From NCBI RefSeq assembly GCF_900109745.1, contig NZ_FOAV01000009.1, positions 62,001 through 126,000 of the forward strand: a DNA stretch of 64,000 bases. The letters are read 5' to 3'. The stretch comes from Roseateles sp. YR242. GTDB taxonomy: Bacteria > Pseudomonadota > Gammaproteobacteria > Burkholderiales > Burkholderiaceae_C. The notes below the pieces were generated by a model, which saw nothing but the letters and a program-made list of their open reading frames with translations, searched no databases and was not told the DNA's origin. The position numbers and the translations under genes are program-made. How positions within the stretch are numbered: position 1 is the first letter of the stretch; every line of letters begins with the position of its first letter. Below are positions 18,107 to 27,113 of this stretch, in pieces.

Positions 18107-19069
18107 ATGTTCAAGCAAGCGAAGCTCGCTTTAGCCGCCCTGGTGGTGATGGGCGCAGCCGCGGCGCCGGCCCTGGCATCGCCCCTGGTGATCAACACCG
18201 GTTCTGACTTCAACCTGGAGCCCAACGGCTCCACGACGACGGCCGTGTTCGACCAGCTGGGCTACACCGGCACGTTGGCCACCTCCATCTACCTGGGCGA
18301 CCCGACACAGCCGGGCACCACCGTGGTGGACACCAACATCCCGTCGATCATGACCTTTTACGGTTTCAGCGCGGGTCCCAAGACCACGCTGAACGGTAAT
18401 ACGGTGAACGCTGCGTTCCCGAACGTGCCGTCGCAAAACAACATCGATGGTCTGAACAATCCCGCCACGCCGGACCTGAATGGATTCAGCAACGGTGTGA
18501 GCTTCCCCCAATACGGCACGGGCGCCAACGCCACGACCGGCCTGGGTGGCGCCTGGGGTCTGACCTATAGCTACCAGATCGTCGGCACGACGGTGGACAG
18601 CAATGGCGACGGCGTGTCGGACTATGTGTCCTACACCACCGGTGTGTTCAGCGTTTACTACCAAAGCGCGACGAACGATCCCAACAACGGCAAGGAAGTG
18701 CTGCGCCTGATCGTGACGGGTTCGGACATTGCACCGGGCAACGTCTACATCAAGGGCAACGTGGACTACAGCTACGCCGCTGGCGACAGCTTCGTTCAGA
18801 ACTTCTTCAGCTCGGGTCTGGGTCTGGGCACGCTGTACAGCAACTGGCAGAACAACCCGATCTCGGTGAGCTGGATCCTGGACACCAATGTGGACTCGCC
18901 GCTGCCGTCGCAATCCGAGCTGTGGAATTCCGGTTCCTCGCTGATTCGTCAATCGACCCTGGACGGTTCGCTGACGATCAACGTGCCGGAACCTGGCAGC
19001 CTGGCCCTGGTGGGCCTGGCCCTGGCTGGCCTGGGCTTCGCTCAACGCCGCCGCAGCGCCAAGAAGTAA
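18107..19069 (+). CDS. PEP-CTERM sorting-signal protein (probable XrtA substrate)
   Basis: The start ATG at 18107 has a strong AAGGAG site six bases upstream and opens a signal peptide (MFKQAKLALAALVVMGAAAA, cleavage near ALAS). The product is 320 residues. The mature part is rich in Asn, Thr, Ser and Gly with few Lys and no Cys apparent, typical of secreted beta-rich matrix proteins. The last 28 residues are a textbook PEP-CTERM signal: VPEPGS (Pro294-Glu295-Pro296), a hydrophobic stretch, then the basic tail QRRRSAKK. The protein is expected to be processed by XrtA from the neighbouring locus and to end up at the cell surface or in the exopolysaccharide matrix. No other domain is recognised. 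Confidence 0.93.
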   Translation: MFKQAKLALAALVVMGAAAAPALASPLVINTGSDFNLEPNGSTTTAVFDQLGYTGTLATSIYLGDPTQPGTTVVDTNIPSIMTFYGFSAGPKTTLNGNTVNAAFPNVPSQNNIDGLNNPATPDLNGFSNGVSFPQYGTGANATTGLGGAWGLTYSYQIVGTTVDSNGDGVSDYVSYTTGVFSVYYQSATNDPNNGKEVLRLIVTGSDIAPGNVYIKGNVDYSYAAGDSFVQNFFSSGLGLGTLYSNWQNNPISVSWILDTNVDSPLPSQSELWNSGSSLIRQSTLDGSLTINVPEPGSLALVGLALAGLGFAQRRRSAKK

Positions 19070-19078
19070 AAACAGAAT

Positions 19079-19133
19079 GCGGGCCCAAAGGCCCGCTGAC
19101 TGGATGCACAGAGCCGCCTTCGGGCGGCTTTTT
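19079..19133 (+). terminator. Tandem hairpins with a Rho-independent terminator after the PEP-CTERM gene
   Basis: A first hairpin has arms GCGGGCC (19079-19085) and GGCCCGC (19090-19096). A second has 7-bp arms AGCCGCC (19112-19118) and GGCGGCT (19123-19129) around a TTCG tetraloop and ends in five T residues (19129-19133). The second is a canonical intrinsic terminator for the PEP-CTERM transcript. Confidence 0.88.
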
Positions 19134-19481
19134 CGTTGGCTAGCCGCCAGGCTTCTTGATGGCTTTATGGGGTCTCAGCAATCTCTGCATAACTCCTCGC
19201 GACAGAGGTGCCCCCGCTTCGGGTGCCCTGCAGCGTAGTAAATCATCGCCATAGCCCCGTTGTGGCTGTGGTTTGCGCCTTGCGGCCCCTCCCGAATCAG
19301 GGGCATCCTGGCTCGCGGGAGTTGCAACGGTTCCCGAAAACTCGGCAATGCCTACCTCGACAACCTTGCTCAGGTCGGCAAGTCGAGTGCGGGCCCTGCC
19401 GAAGAATTCTTTTTGAACTCGGACATGCTCACAACGATGTCGGCGATGTCGGCGATGTCGGCGCGGAGGGCTGGCGCGTGA
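19134..19481. other. Gene-free stretch between the PEP-CTERM gene and tolC-like gene
   Basis: Apart from repeat copy A, this stretch holds a threefold tandem 9-mer CGATGTCGG at 19435-19461, just downstream of the tolC-like stop. I see no other coding or RNA signal here. Confidence 0.6.
19183..19305 (+). repeat. Interspersed ~125-bp repeat, copy A
   Basis: This stretch aligns over its full length with the reverse complement of 33605-33732. Shared blocks include TCGCCATAGCCC, TGGCTGTGGTT, GCGCCTTGCG, TCCCGAATCAGGG, CCGCTTCGGG and a CTCTRCATAAC end. Identity looks to be roughly three quarters or more by eye. The short reading frame over it is probably not a gene. Confidence 0.75.
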
Positions 19482-20876
19482 TCAACGCAGCGGCGTCACC
19501 ACCCCGCGCCCTTGCGACCAGATGATGGCCACCACCTGTTGGGCGTCATACAGCGCATTCACATGCGCAATTCGCATCGAGTAGTAGTCGCCCTCGGCGG
19601 CCATCACATCGAACAGCGAGCGCTTGCCCAGCTGTTGCCACTGTTGCAGCGTGAAGCCGCGAACGCGGTCGCTGTTGCGCAGGATGTCGACGATGCGGCG
19701 GGAGCGGTCCAGCGAGGACTGCGCGGCTTCGAACATTTCCTGCACGCGATAACGCTTGGCCTCAATGGTGTCGTCCCGCTGCAGCGACGCGGCCTGCGCG
19801 CGGCGGCGGGCCGAGGTCAGCGCGGAGTCCGCGCCGGGTTGCACGATCGGAATATTCACCTGCACGCCACCGATCCAGTCATTCTGCTTGGCCTGGCCCA
19901 CCGTGGCATTGCCCTGCACCAGCAGGCTCACGCTGGGCTGCTGCCCGGCGCGCACCGATTCGGCATAACTGCGCTGCGCCTGGGCGGTGGCCGAGGCTTG
20001 CGACACATCGGCCGACACCAGCACATCGGCCAGCGCTTCATTCAAGTCGGGCAGGCGGGACAGCACCGAGCTCATCGCCGCGGGGCGCGGCAAGTCGTCA
20101 CCGACATAACGGCGCAGGCGCACTTCCGTCTGGCGCAGCGCGGAGACGGTCTGCTCATAGGACAGGTCCGCCTGCTGCAGGCTCTTCTGTGCCTGCACCA
20201 GTTCGCTGGCGCGGCCACGGTCGGCCCTGGTGATGATCTCCAGCGCCTCGACCAGACACGCCATCTTGCGGGTGTACTGGCTGTACACCTGCGCCTGCAG
20301 TTGATAGCGGCCCCGGTCCAGAGCCAGTGACACCGTCTGCAGCGCCACCTGTTCCTCGGCGCTGTTCTGGCTGAAACGCGCGGCTTCGGCCAGTTGCGAA
20401 CGCCATTCCGTCAGCTTCGTGATGCGGCCGGAGTCATACAGGGGGGCGGTCACGCTCAGCGAGCCACGGCCTTGCAGGCCCGAGCTCCGTCCGGCCGGAC
20501 CGTCACCCGGAATCTGGCTGCCCACATGGGCGCCGGTAATCCCCAGGTTCACCGTGGGCAGGCGTTGCGCCTTGGCTTCCGCCAGGTCGGCTTCGGCCGC
20601 CTGGGCCAGCAGCCGGCTGGCGCCGATGGACTTGCTGCGATCCAGCGAACGTTGGACCATCTCCTGCAACTGCGCACGCGGGTCGGCCGAACCGGTTTCC
20701 AGCAGCGCAGCGTCCCGGGCGGCGGCCGAGGATGCCGGCAGCGAGCCGTCGTCGCTGCAACGGCTTTGAGGCGGATCCTGCGCCCAGGCAGGCGTCATGA
20801 CGGCGGCCAGCGCCACGGCCAGCGGGGCGCTCAAGGTGATGTGGCGAAGGCGGCGGCGAAAAGTCTTTGGAGTCAT
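19482..20876 (-). CDS. TolC-family outer-membrane channel of a type I secretion system
   Basis: The start is set at ATG 20876-20874 (MTPKTFRRRL) rather than the TTG seven codons upstream; the product is 464 residues. It begins with a signal peptide (ITLSAPLAVALAAVMTPAWA, cut near AQD). The body consists of long helices typical of TolC/LapE, such as RSLDRSKSIGASRLLAQAAEA and ELVQAQKSLQQADLSYEQTV, and strand segments such as RGSLSVTAPLYDSGRI and GGVQVNIPIVQPGADS. It forms the trimeric outer-membrane duct. It lies 232 bp downstream of the HlyD gene, so it may be co-transcribed or have its own promoter. TolC trimers dock with the HlyD and ABC proteins encoded upstream. Confidence 0.9.
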   Translation of the reverse strand: MTPKTFRRRLRHITLSAPLAVALAAVMTPAWAQDPPQSRCSDDGSLPASSAAARDAALLETGSADPRAQLQEMVQRSLDRSKSIGASRLLAQAAEADLAEAKAQRLPTVNLGITGAHVGSQIPGDGPAGRSSGLQGRGSLSVTAPLYDSGRITKLTEWRSQLAEAARFSQNSAEEQVALQTVSLALDRGRYQLQAQVYSQYTRKMACLVEALEIITRADRGRASELVQAQKSLQQADLSYEQTVSALRQTEVRLRRYVGDDLPRPAAMSSVLSRLPDLNEALADVLVSADVSQASATAQAQRSYAESVRAGQQPSVSLLVQGNATVGQAKQNDWIGGVQVNIPIVQPGADSALTSARRRAQAASLQRDDTIEAKRYRVQEMFEAAQSSLDRSRRIVDILRNSDRVRGFTLQQWQQLGKRSLFDVMAAEGDYYSMRIAHVNALYDAQQVVAIIWSQGRGVVTPLR

Positions 20877-21108
20877 GGTCACGCGTACTGCAAGCAATTT
20901 CCCATGCCTCTACTGGACCAGTTCCGGCACTTCGCAAAGCCTCGATAAGCAGCCAAAGCCCCCCCCTCCTCTGCGCTCCCGCGCGATGTGAGGCGGACTG
21001 TCCTCGACGCCCTACCCTGGCCGTAACGGCCTCGGCCGTAAGACCTGCTTCCAAACGTGTACGACGCGATTCAGGGCCGCGTTCTCCATGAACGAAGTCA
21101 CGGAGTGG

Positions 21109-22317
21109 TCACCGCTCCCGCAGGGCTTCCCTCGACTTGAGCATCGGCCGCAGCACGTAGCTCAGCACCGACCGCTCCCCGGTCCGGATCTCCACCGACG
21201 CGGTCATCCCCGGGATCACCGGCAACGGCTCCCCCTTCATCTTGATGTCGACCCGGTCCGCCCCCACGATGACGCGGTAGTACGTGCCTTCGCCGTTCTT
21301 CTCCGTCTCGCCCAGGGCGTCCGGACTGATGTACTGGATCTTCCCGTGCAGCCCGCCGTTGACGTTGAAGTCATACCCGGCCACCTTCACCACGGCCGAC
21401 TGCCCCACCTGCAGGAACCCGATGTCCTTGGGCTTGATCCGGGCCTCCACCAGCACCCGCGATCCCAAGGGCACGATCTCCATGATGGCCGCGCCCGAGG
21501 ACACGGCGCCGCCCACGGTATTCATCTTGATGTTCTTCACCAGCCCATACACCGGTGACTTCAGGATCGTGTGCTGCAACGCATCCTTGCGCACCACCAT
21601 CTGTTCGTCGATCTGCGCCAGCTCCGTCTGGATGCGCGACAGATCGCTGCTCGCTTCCTGACGGAAGCGGCTGACCCGTTCATTGCGCTGCTGCTGAAGC
21701 TCGTTCACCTGACGCGTCAGGCGCATCACTTCCACGTTGGACATCAGCCCCTTGGAGGCCATGTCCTGCGCCATCTTCAATTCAGAGGCCAGCAGGCCGA
21801 TGCTTCGGTTGAAGCTCGATACCGCTTCGTCCAGCACCCGACGGCGGGTGTCGAACACCTCGGATTCACTGTCCACCAGCCGCTGCACCTGCTGCACCTC
21901 GGCGGGGAATTTCAGCGGCTGCCCCAGGGCTTCCGCCCGCAGGCGCGTCACCTGCGCCATCAGGCCCAGCCGCTTCACCTGGCTCTCGTTTTGGGCCGCT
22001 TCCGCACGCGTCGGGTCCAGCTCCGCCAGGGGCTGACCGGCCTCGACCTCGTCGCCTTCGCGCACCAGCAGCTTGCTCAGCACACCGGACTCCAGGCTGG
22101 TGATCACCTGCTCCTTGCCGTCCGGCACGATGCGGCCATCGCTGCGCGTGACCTCGTCCACCGTGGCCAGCGACGACCAGCCAATGCCCACGATCAGCAC
22201 CGCCGCCAGCAGGTACAGGATCCACACCGCCTTGGGCAAGGGTTCATCGATCAGCGCCGACTGCACGCTGCTGATGAACAGGCCTTCTTCCCGGCTCAGG
22301 GCACGTTGTGAGGCCAT
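21109..22317 (-). CDS. HlyD-family periplasmic adaptor of a type I secretion system
   Basis: The product is 402 residues with one N-terminal TM segment (about 30-52, AVWILYLLAAVLIVGIGW). The lipoyl-like halves are visible as RIVPDGKEQVITSLESGVLSKL and VREGDEVEAGQPLAELD, flanking a coiled-coil hairpin (about 110-250). The C-terminal beta-barrel region includes VYGLVKNIKMNTVGGAVSSG and VIPGMTASVEIRTGERSVL, the usual HlyD/LapC ending. It links the ABC transporter to the TolC-like channel across the periplasm. The ATG starts two bases after the ABC gene stop, so the genes are coupled. Confidence 0.95.
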   Translation of the reverse strand: MASQRALSREEGLFISSVQSALIDEPLPKAVWILYLLAAVLIVGIGWSSLATVDEVTRSDGRIVPDGKEQVITSLESGVLSKLLVREGDEVEAGQPLAELDPTRAEAAQNESQVKRLGLMAQVTRLRAEALGQPLKFPAEVQQVQRLVDSESEVFDTRRRVLDEAVSSFNRSIGLLASELKMAQDMASKGLMSNVEVMRLTRQVNELQQQRNERVSRFRQEASSDLSRIQTELAQIDEQMVVRKDALQHTILKSPVYGLVKNIKMNTVGGAVSSGAAIMEIVPLGSRVLVEARIKPKDIGFLQVGQSAVVKVAGYDFNVNGGLHGKIQYISPDALGETEKNGEGTYYRVIVGADRVDIKMKGEPLPVIPGMTASVEIRTGERSVLSYVLRPMLKSREALRER

Positions 22318-22319
22318 GG

Positions 22320-24725
22320 TCAGACCGCCGCGTTACGTTGCACCGGCTGCGCAGCCGGATGCATGTGGACCGTGCCATTGGCCGCCTGGGCGACCTGGGG
22401 CTGCGCACCCGGGGCCTGCCCCGGCTGTGGTTGTGCCTGGCCTGGCGCCGTCCCCGGCCGCACGCCGGACAAGGCCGCCAGCACCTGGTCGCGCGGGCCA
22501 TCCATCACCAGCCGGCCGCTGTCCACCACCAGGATGCGCGACACCAGCTCCAGCACCGCCGGGCGGTGCGTGACCATCACCAGCGTGCAGTCACCGGACG
22601 CGTCCCGCAACTGGCGCAGGAAGGCGATCTCGGACTGGGCATCCATCGAGCTGGTCGGTTCATCCATCAGAAGAATCTGGGGCTTGGTCACCAGGCTGCG
22701 CGCCAGCGCCACCAGCTGCCGCTGGCCGCCCGAGAGCAAGGTGCCCATTTCACCGACAGGCAGGTCCCAACCCATCGGGTGCGTGGAGACCACCCGGTCC
22801 AGGCCCGTGAGCTTGGCCACTTCCACCAGACGCTGGGCGTCCACATGGCGGCCCATCAAGACGTTGTCACGCAGGGTGCCATGGAAGAGACGGGGCTCCT
22901 GCGACACAAAACCGACCTTGCTACGGAATTCCGCAGGGTCGATCTGGCGCAGGTCGATGCCGTCCACTTCCACCATGCCTTCGGTCGGCTGATACAGGCC
23001 TGCCAGCATGCGCAGCACCGTGGACTTGCCACTGCCGATGCGGCCCAGGATGGCGATACGCTCGCCCGGCTGAATGCGCAGCGTGACATTGCGCAGCACC
23101 TTGGGCGACTGCGCGTCACCTTGCGCGGGGTAGCTGAAGCCGACATCCGTCAGGCCCATGCGGCCGGTGACCTGGGTCAGCGGCACGTAGTTGCGCTGCG
23201 ACTCGCGTTCGGTCGGGGCGCTCATCACCGAGTTCAGCGACATCATCGCGGCCCGGGCCCCCTGATAACGCGTGGCCAGGCTGACCACGCTGTTCAGCGG
23301 CATGGTGGCCCGGCCGGCAAACATCACCGCGCCAATCAGCGCGCCCGCCGTGATGGTGCCGTCGCCAATCAGGTAGACGCCCCACACCAGCATCACCAGG
23401 TTGATCAGCTGCTGCATGGACATCGAGATGTTCATGCTCCAGCTGGACATGGTGCGCGCCCTCAGCGCGGACTCCGCCACGATGGCAGTGCTTTGCTCAT
23501 AACGACGCAGGAAGCGCCCTTCGGCGCCGGAGGTCTTCAGGTCCTCCAGCCCTTCCAGGGCTTCCACCAGCGTGCCGTGCAGGTCGGCCGCCTCGGTCAT
23601 GTTGGTGCGCATGGCGCGGCGCAGGTAACCCTGGATGGCCAGGCTCATGCCCAGCATCAGCGGGATGGCCAGCATCAGCACCCAGCCCAGCGGGCCGCCC
23701 ACGATGAAGGTCATCGCCACGAAGATGACAATGAACGGCAGGTCGGTCAGCGCCGACATGGTGGCCGACGTGAAGAAGTCGCGCACCACTTCCACCTGGG
23801 AGAGGTAGTGGGCATAGGAGCCCGCCGAGGCCGGCTTGTGTTCCATCCGCACACCCAGCGTCTGGCGGAACAGCTTGGCGCCAATGATCAGGTCGGTCTT
23901 GCGGCCCGCCAGGTCGATCAGGTGGCTGCGCAGCTGGCGCGAGAACATGTCGAACAGCAGCGCCAGGGCGGAACCGACCGCCAGCGTCCAGAGCGTGACG
24001 TAGGCCTGGTGGGGGATGACCTTGTCGTAGATCACCGAGGTGACCAGGCCCGACACCAGCATCAGCACATTGCTGAGCAGCGCCGCCAACATGGCGGAGC
24101 GGTAATACGGCACGAAACGGCGCAACGTGCCCCACAGCCAGTGCTTCTCGGGCTGCAGCAGCGGCGGCTCGCCCGCCAGGGGACGGGCCTGCGACTGCTC
24201 CTGCGGCGTCACCGCGAGGATGAAACCGCTGTATTCCTGGTCCAGCTCGGAGGCCGGCGCCACGCAGCTCGCCGCTTCCGGACCGGGGAAGACCACCTCG
24301 TAGCGGCCGCCCCCACCCTCGCCTTCGTCCAGGCGGCGCACCAGCACGCAGGCGTCGCCACCATTGAGCAGCAGCACCGCCGGCAGCAGCAGCGGGTTGA
24401 TTTCGTCGATGCTCTTGCGCAGCAGGCCGGCGTTGTAGCCGGCTTCGCGCATCAGGCGAATGCCCTGGTCCGGGCTGAGCTGGCCCTCAATGGGAGCGCC
24501 CGCCCGCAAGGAATCGGGTGAGCGGGCACGGCCGTGGTGCTGGGTCAGCCAGGCCAGGCAGTGCAGCAGCGGGTCGATGGCCGGCTGGGCCGCCAGCCCG
24601 GCCAGCGGGTCCTGCGGGTCTTCGGGCATGCCGGGCGCACGATGGCCATCCTCGGCAGCCAGGCGCAAGCCGGGGCGGCGTGCGCGCTGGTCACCGTCGA
24701 AGAAGGGGTCGTGAGGCCGGCTCAT
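22320..24725 (-). CDS. LapB-type type I secretion ABC transporter with degenerate C39-like domain
   Basis: I use the ATG at 24725-24723 (MSRPHDPFFD); a TTG at 24743, adjacent to the preceding stop, is the alternative. The product is 801 residues. The N-terminal domain has LLHCLAWLTQHHGRARSPDSL and GLLRKSIDEINPLLLPAVLLL, like the C39-peptidase-like domain of LapB/RtxB exporters. The HxV motif is replaced by GGDACVLV, so it should bind rather than cut substrate. Six TM segments follow (about 190-460). The nucleotide-binding domain has Walker A LGRIGSGKST (about 558-567), signature LSGGQRQ (about 662) and Walker B ILLMDEPTSS (about 680). It probably exports large C-terminally targeted adhesins or RTX-like proteins; none is encoded here. 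Confidence 0.93.
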   Translation of the reverse strand: MSRPHDPFFDGDQRARRPGLRLAAEDGHRAPGMPEDPQDPLAGLAAQPAIDPLLHCLAWLTQHHGRARSPDSLRAGAPIEGQLSPDQGIRLMREAGYNAGLLRKSIDEINPLLLPAVLLLNGGDACVLVRRLDEGEGGGGRYEVVFPGPEAASCVAPASELDQEYSGFILAVTPQEQSQARPLAGEPPLLQPEKHWLWGTLRRFVPYYRSAMLAALLSNVLMLVSGLVTSVIYDKVIPHQAYVTLWTLAVGSALALLFDMFSRQLRSHLIDLAGRKTDLIIGAKLFRQTLGVRMEHKPASAGSYAHYLSQVEVVRDFFTSATMSALTDLPFIVIFVAMTFIVGGPLGWVLMLAIPLMLGMSLAIQGYLRRAMRTNMTEAADLHGTLVEALEGLEDLKTSGAEGRFLRRYEQSTAIVAESALRARTMSSWSMNISMSMQQLINLVMLVWGVYLIGDGTITAGALIGAVMFAGRATMPLNSVVSLATRYQGARAAMMSLNSVMSAPTERESQRNYVPLTQVTGRMGLTDVGFSYPAQGDAQSPKVLRNVTLRIQPGERIAILGRIGSGKSTVLRMLAGLYQPTEGMVEVDGIDLRQIDPAEFRSKVGFVSQEPRLFHGTLRDNVLMGRHVDAQRLVEVAKLTGLDRVVSTHPMGWDLPVGEMGTLLSGGQRQLVALARSLVTKPQILLMDEPTSSMDAQSEIAFLRQLRDASGDCTLVMVTHRPAVLELVSRILVVDSGRLVMDGPRDQVLAALSGVRPGTAPGQAQPQPGQAPGAQPQVAQAANGTVHMHPAAQPVQRNAAV

Positions 24726-24743
24726 GTCGGGATCGTGTATCAA

Positions 24744-26633
24744 TCAGGCCCGGTGGGCCAGTGCCAATTGCTCGAATTCGCGCTCAATGTCACGAACGAT
24801 CTGCGGCATGTTGAATAGTTCGCTCTGGCGGCCCTCGTCGCGCAGGTAACGCTTGTAGGAACGGGCCCGGCCGGGGTTCAGGCCGATCTGGATGGCACGC
24901 TCCACATACTCCTCCACAGAGAACGTGATCAGGTCCGGCAGACCCACGGCGGTCAGCAGGCTGCCGCACATGCGGGAGATGTAGCTGCGGCCGGAACGCG
25001 TCAGGATGGGGGTTCCCATCCACAGGCAGTCGCTGGCGGTGGTGCCGGCGTTGTAGGGGAAGGTGTCCAGCACCAGGTCCGGCAGGGTGAACCGGGCCAG
25101 ATAGTCGGGCGGGGCCACGCGGGGCGCGAAGATCAGCCGTGCCGGATCCACACCAGCTGCCTGCGCCTCGCGCTGCAGGTTGCCCTTGGCCCATTCGTTG
25201 TCCGCCAGCAGCCACAGCACGCTGCCCGGCACACCGGCCAGGATGCGCATCCAGGCGCCGAACATCTCGCCGTTCATCTTGTGGTTGTTGTTGAACGAGC
25301 AGAAGACAAAGGCGTCGTCGGGGAGTTGGTACTGGGCCCGGGTGGGCGTGGCGCCGACCTCGCGCTGGCGGTCGCTGACCTGGTAGCAATGCGGCAGGAA
25401 GATCGGTTTCTCGCTGCAGTAGGCCAGGTACTCGGGGGGCATCACGAAACGGTCCGCGATGATCCAGTCCACCCCCGGCAACAGCGAGGTGGCCGGCAGG
25501 CCGAGGTAGCTCACCTGCACGGGCGCCGGCCGGTAGGCCAGGATGTTGGGGCGGGCGCCGCTGGTCAGGCCCTGCAGGTCCACCAGCACGTCGATACCGG
25601 CCTGGGCGATGACCTTGGCGGCCGTGGTGTCGTCCATCGCATTGATGCGCCAGACCTTGTCAAAGGATTGCAGCAGGCGGCGGCGCAGTGGCGTGCCGTC
25701 TTCACGGCTCCAGCAGAAGGCGTGGATCTCGAACTTCTCGCGGTCGTGCAGCGCGTAGAGCTCGGCGGTGAGCAGGCCCACGGCATGCATGCACAGGTCA
25801 CCGGAGAGGTAGCCGATGCGGATCTTGCCCCCCTGCTGCCGCGCGGCCACCGAGGCCGGATGGCGCCACAGCGGCGCTTCCTTCGGCTTGGTGACCTTCT
25901 CGTACACAAAGCGCTGCGCGGCGCCCATTTGCAAGGCAGGGTCGTCCGTGGCGCTGAGGGTGGCCAGCAAGGAGGTGGCCAGCAGCAAGGCGTTGTGGGT
26001 GACCTCGCCGAAGGGCTGGTAGACCGGCCACTTGCACTGCTTCTGGCGGATGTGGACGTAATGCTGCATCACGTCCGTCTGGTCCGGCTTCAGGGTGAGG
26101 CTGCGGACCATGAGCGCCTCGGACTCTTCATACCGGCGCTGCAGCTCCAGCAGGCGGGCGGCATTGTTGAAGGCGTGGGTGCGCAGGCCCACCAGGTCGG
26201 CACCCAGGGCCTCCATCGGGCCTTCGTGGTCGTAGACACCCCGCCAGGCCGCCAGGGCCTCTTCAATACGTTGCTGGTGTTCCAGCTGGTGGCCCAGGTT
26301 CAGGCGCGCCTGGGCAAAGGTCGGGCTGATGGCCAGCGCCTGCAGGTAGATCTCTTCGGCACGCTGGTGCTGCTGGATATTGCCCAGCACCGTGCCCCAG
26401 TTGTAGAGCGCCACCAGGCGGTTGGCCGTCGGATGCCCCTCCACGCCCAGCCAGGTTTCGTACAGGGCGGCTGCAGCGTGGCCCAGTTGCTGGTTCTGCA
26501 GGAAGTTGCCCCGGTCCATCAGCTCAGGCAACGGCAGGCTGCCGTCACGGGCGCGTTGAAGCAGAAGCTCCCATTCCGGGGCCAGCGCGGCTGGAACGCT
26601 CAGGTGCTGCATGCTCGTGGAGGCAAGATCCAT
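24744..26633 (-). CDS. TPR and GT41 (SPINDLY/OGT-like) glycosyltransferase
   Basis: The product is 629 residues from ATG 26633-26631; a TTG 12 codons upstream is less likely. Residues about 65-230 contain TPR-like helices (ALYNWGTVLGNIQQHQRAEE, QARLNLGHQLEHQQRIEEAL). From about 265 comes the GT41 catalytic region: IRIGYLSGDLCMHAVG, DVLVDLQGLTSGARPNILAYR, PVQVSYLGLPATS, FVFCSFNNNHKMN, DTFPYNAGTTASDCLWMGTP and SYISRMCGSLLTAVGL. These are hallmarks of O-GlcNAc transferase/SPINDLY-like enzymes (PF13844). It should glycosylate Ser/Thr or Asn of a protein in the cytoplasm. As first gene of the type I secretion operon, it probably modifies the secreted substrate; flagellin is an alternative because a sigma-28-like promoter lies upstream. 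Confidence 0.9.
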   Translation of the reverse strand: MDLASTSMQHLSVPAALAPEWELLLQRARDGSLPLPELMDRGNFLQNQQLGHAAAALYETWLGVEGHPTANRLVALYNWGTVLGNIQQHQRAEEIYLQALAISPTFAQARLNLGHQLEHQQRIEEALAAWRGVYDHEGPMEALGADLVGLRTHAFNNAARLLELQRRYEESEALMVRSLTLKPDQTDVMQHYVHIRQKQCKWPVYQPFGEVTHNALLLATSLLATLSATDDPALQMGAAQRFVYEKVTKPKEAPLWRHPASVAARQQGGKIRIGYLSGDLCMHAVGLLTAELYALHDREKFEIHAFCWSREDGTPLRRRLLQSFDKVWRINAMDDTTAAKVIAQAGIDVLVDLQGLTSGARPNILAYRPAPVQVSYLGLPATSLLPGVDWIIADRFVMPPEYLAYCSEKPIFLPHCYQVSDRQREVGATPTRAQYQLPDDAFVFCSFNNNHKMNGEMFGAWMRILAGVPGSVLWLLADNEWAKGNLQREAQAAGVDPARLIFAPRVAPPDYLARFTLPDLVLDTFPYNAGTTASDCLWMGTPILTRSGRSYISRMCGSLLTAVGLPDLITFSVEEYVERAIQIGLNPGRARSYKRYLRDEGRQSELFNMPQIVRDIEREFEQLALAHRA

Positions 26634-27113
26634 GGTGATGGGCTCGTTGGACGGTGGCGGTTCGGGCAACCCGGGTCAAGCGGACAAACACCGGCAAGAC
26701 ATGCCAGCCTCGCCCGTCGAGGCCGCCTGTCAGGATTGTGAACGGCTGTGACGAACTTGAAACGACCCAATTGGCCGGCAGCGACCGGTTAATTCCGTCC
26801 TTGCCCAGCGCCTTGCACCCGTGGCGCGCGCCAGCCGCCCACCGGTCTCGGCCCGCCCAAAAGCATCAAGACCCCTGTCACAAACCGCTGATTCAATCCT
26901 TTATCGGCTGCTGAAATGCCAACTTGAGCACGAATTGCGGGGCGGTCAGCGGCCTATTCGAAGATTTAACGGAACACCTCTGTAGACACAATTCACTCGC
27001 GTTCGAGGCCCATAGAGGCCAGCCCACACGGATCGAACGCCGCGCGAGCGGGCCCACAGGCAGGCCCGGGGACGTCGAGGGACGCGCCAAACACCACGCC
27101 GGCGATCAAGATC
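26634..27113. other. 480-bp divergent intergenic region
   Basis: This region separates the leftward GT41 gene from a rightward hypothetical gene. It contains the sigma-28-like promoter at 26901-26927, giving the GT41 transcript a leader of about 260 nt. I see no conserved small ORF, tRNA or terminator in the leader. Confidence 0.6.
26901..26927 (-). promoter_or_regulatory. Sigma-28 (FliA) type promoter reading toward the GT41-type I secretion operon
   Basis: On the minus strand the -35 element TCAA (extended TCAAGTT) is followed by exactly 15 nt and a perfect -10 element GCCGATAA. The consensus is TAAA-N15-GCCGATAA, so only one core base differs. Transcription would start near 26893 and run into the GT41 gene. 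No other leftward gene lies between. Confidence 0.65.

Noticed and set aside
19208-19525. A 105-codon open frame after the PEP-CTERM gene
   Set aside because: Most of it is repeat copy A. A similar peptide string also appears from copy B on the opposite strand, so the likeness reflects the DNA repeat and not a gene.
22308-24521. A 737-codon open frame antisense to the ABC transporter
   Set aside because: It has a His/Gln/Arg-rich composition and no domain; the ABC transporter on the other strand is intact.
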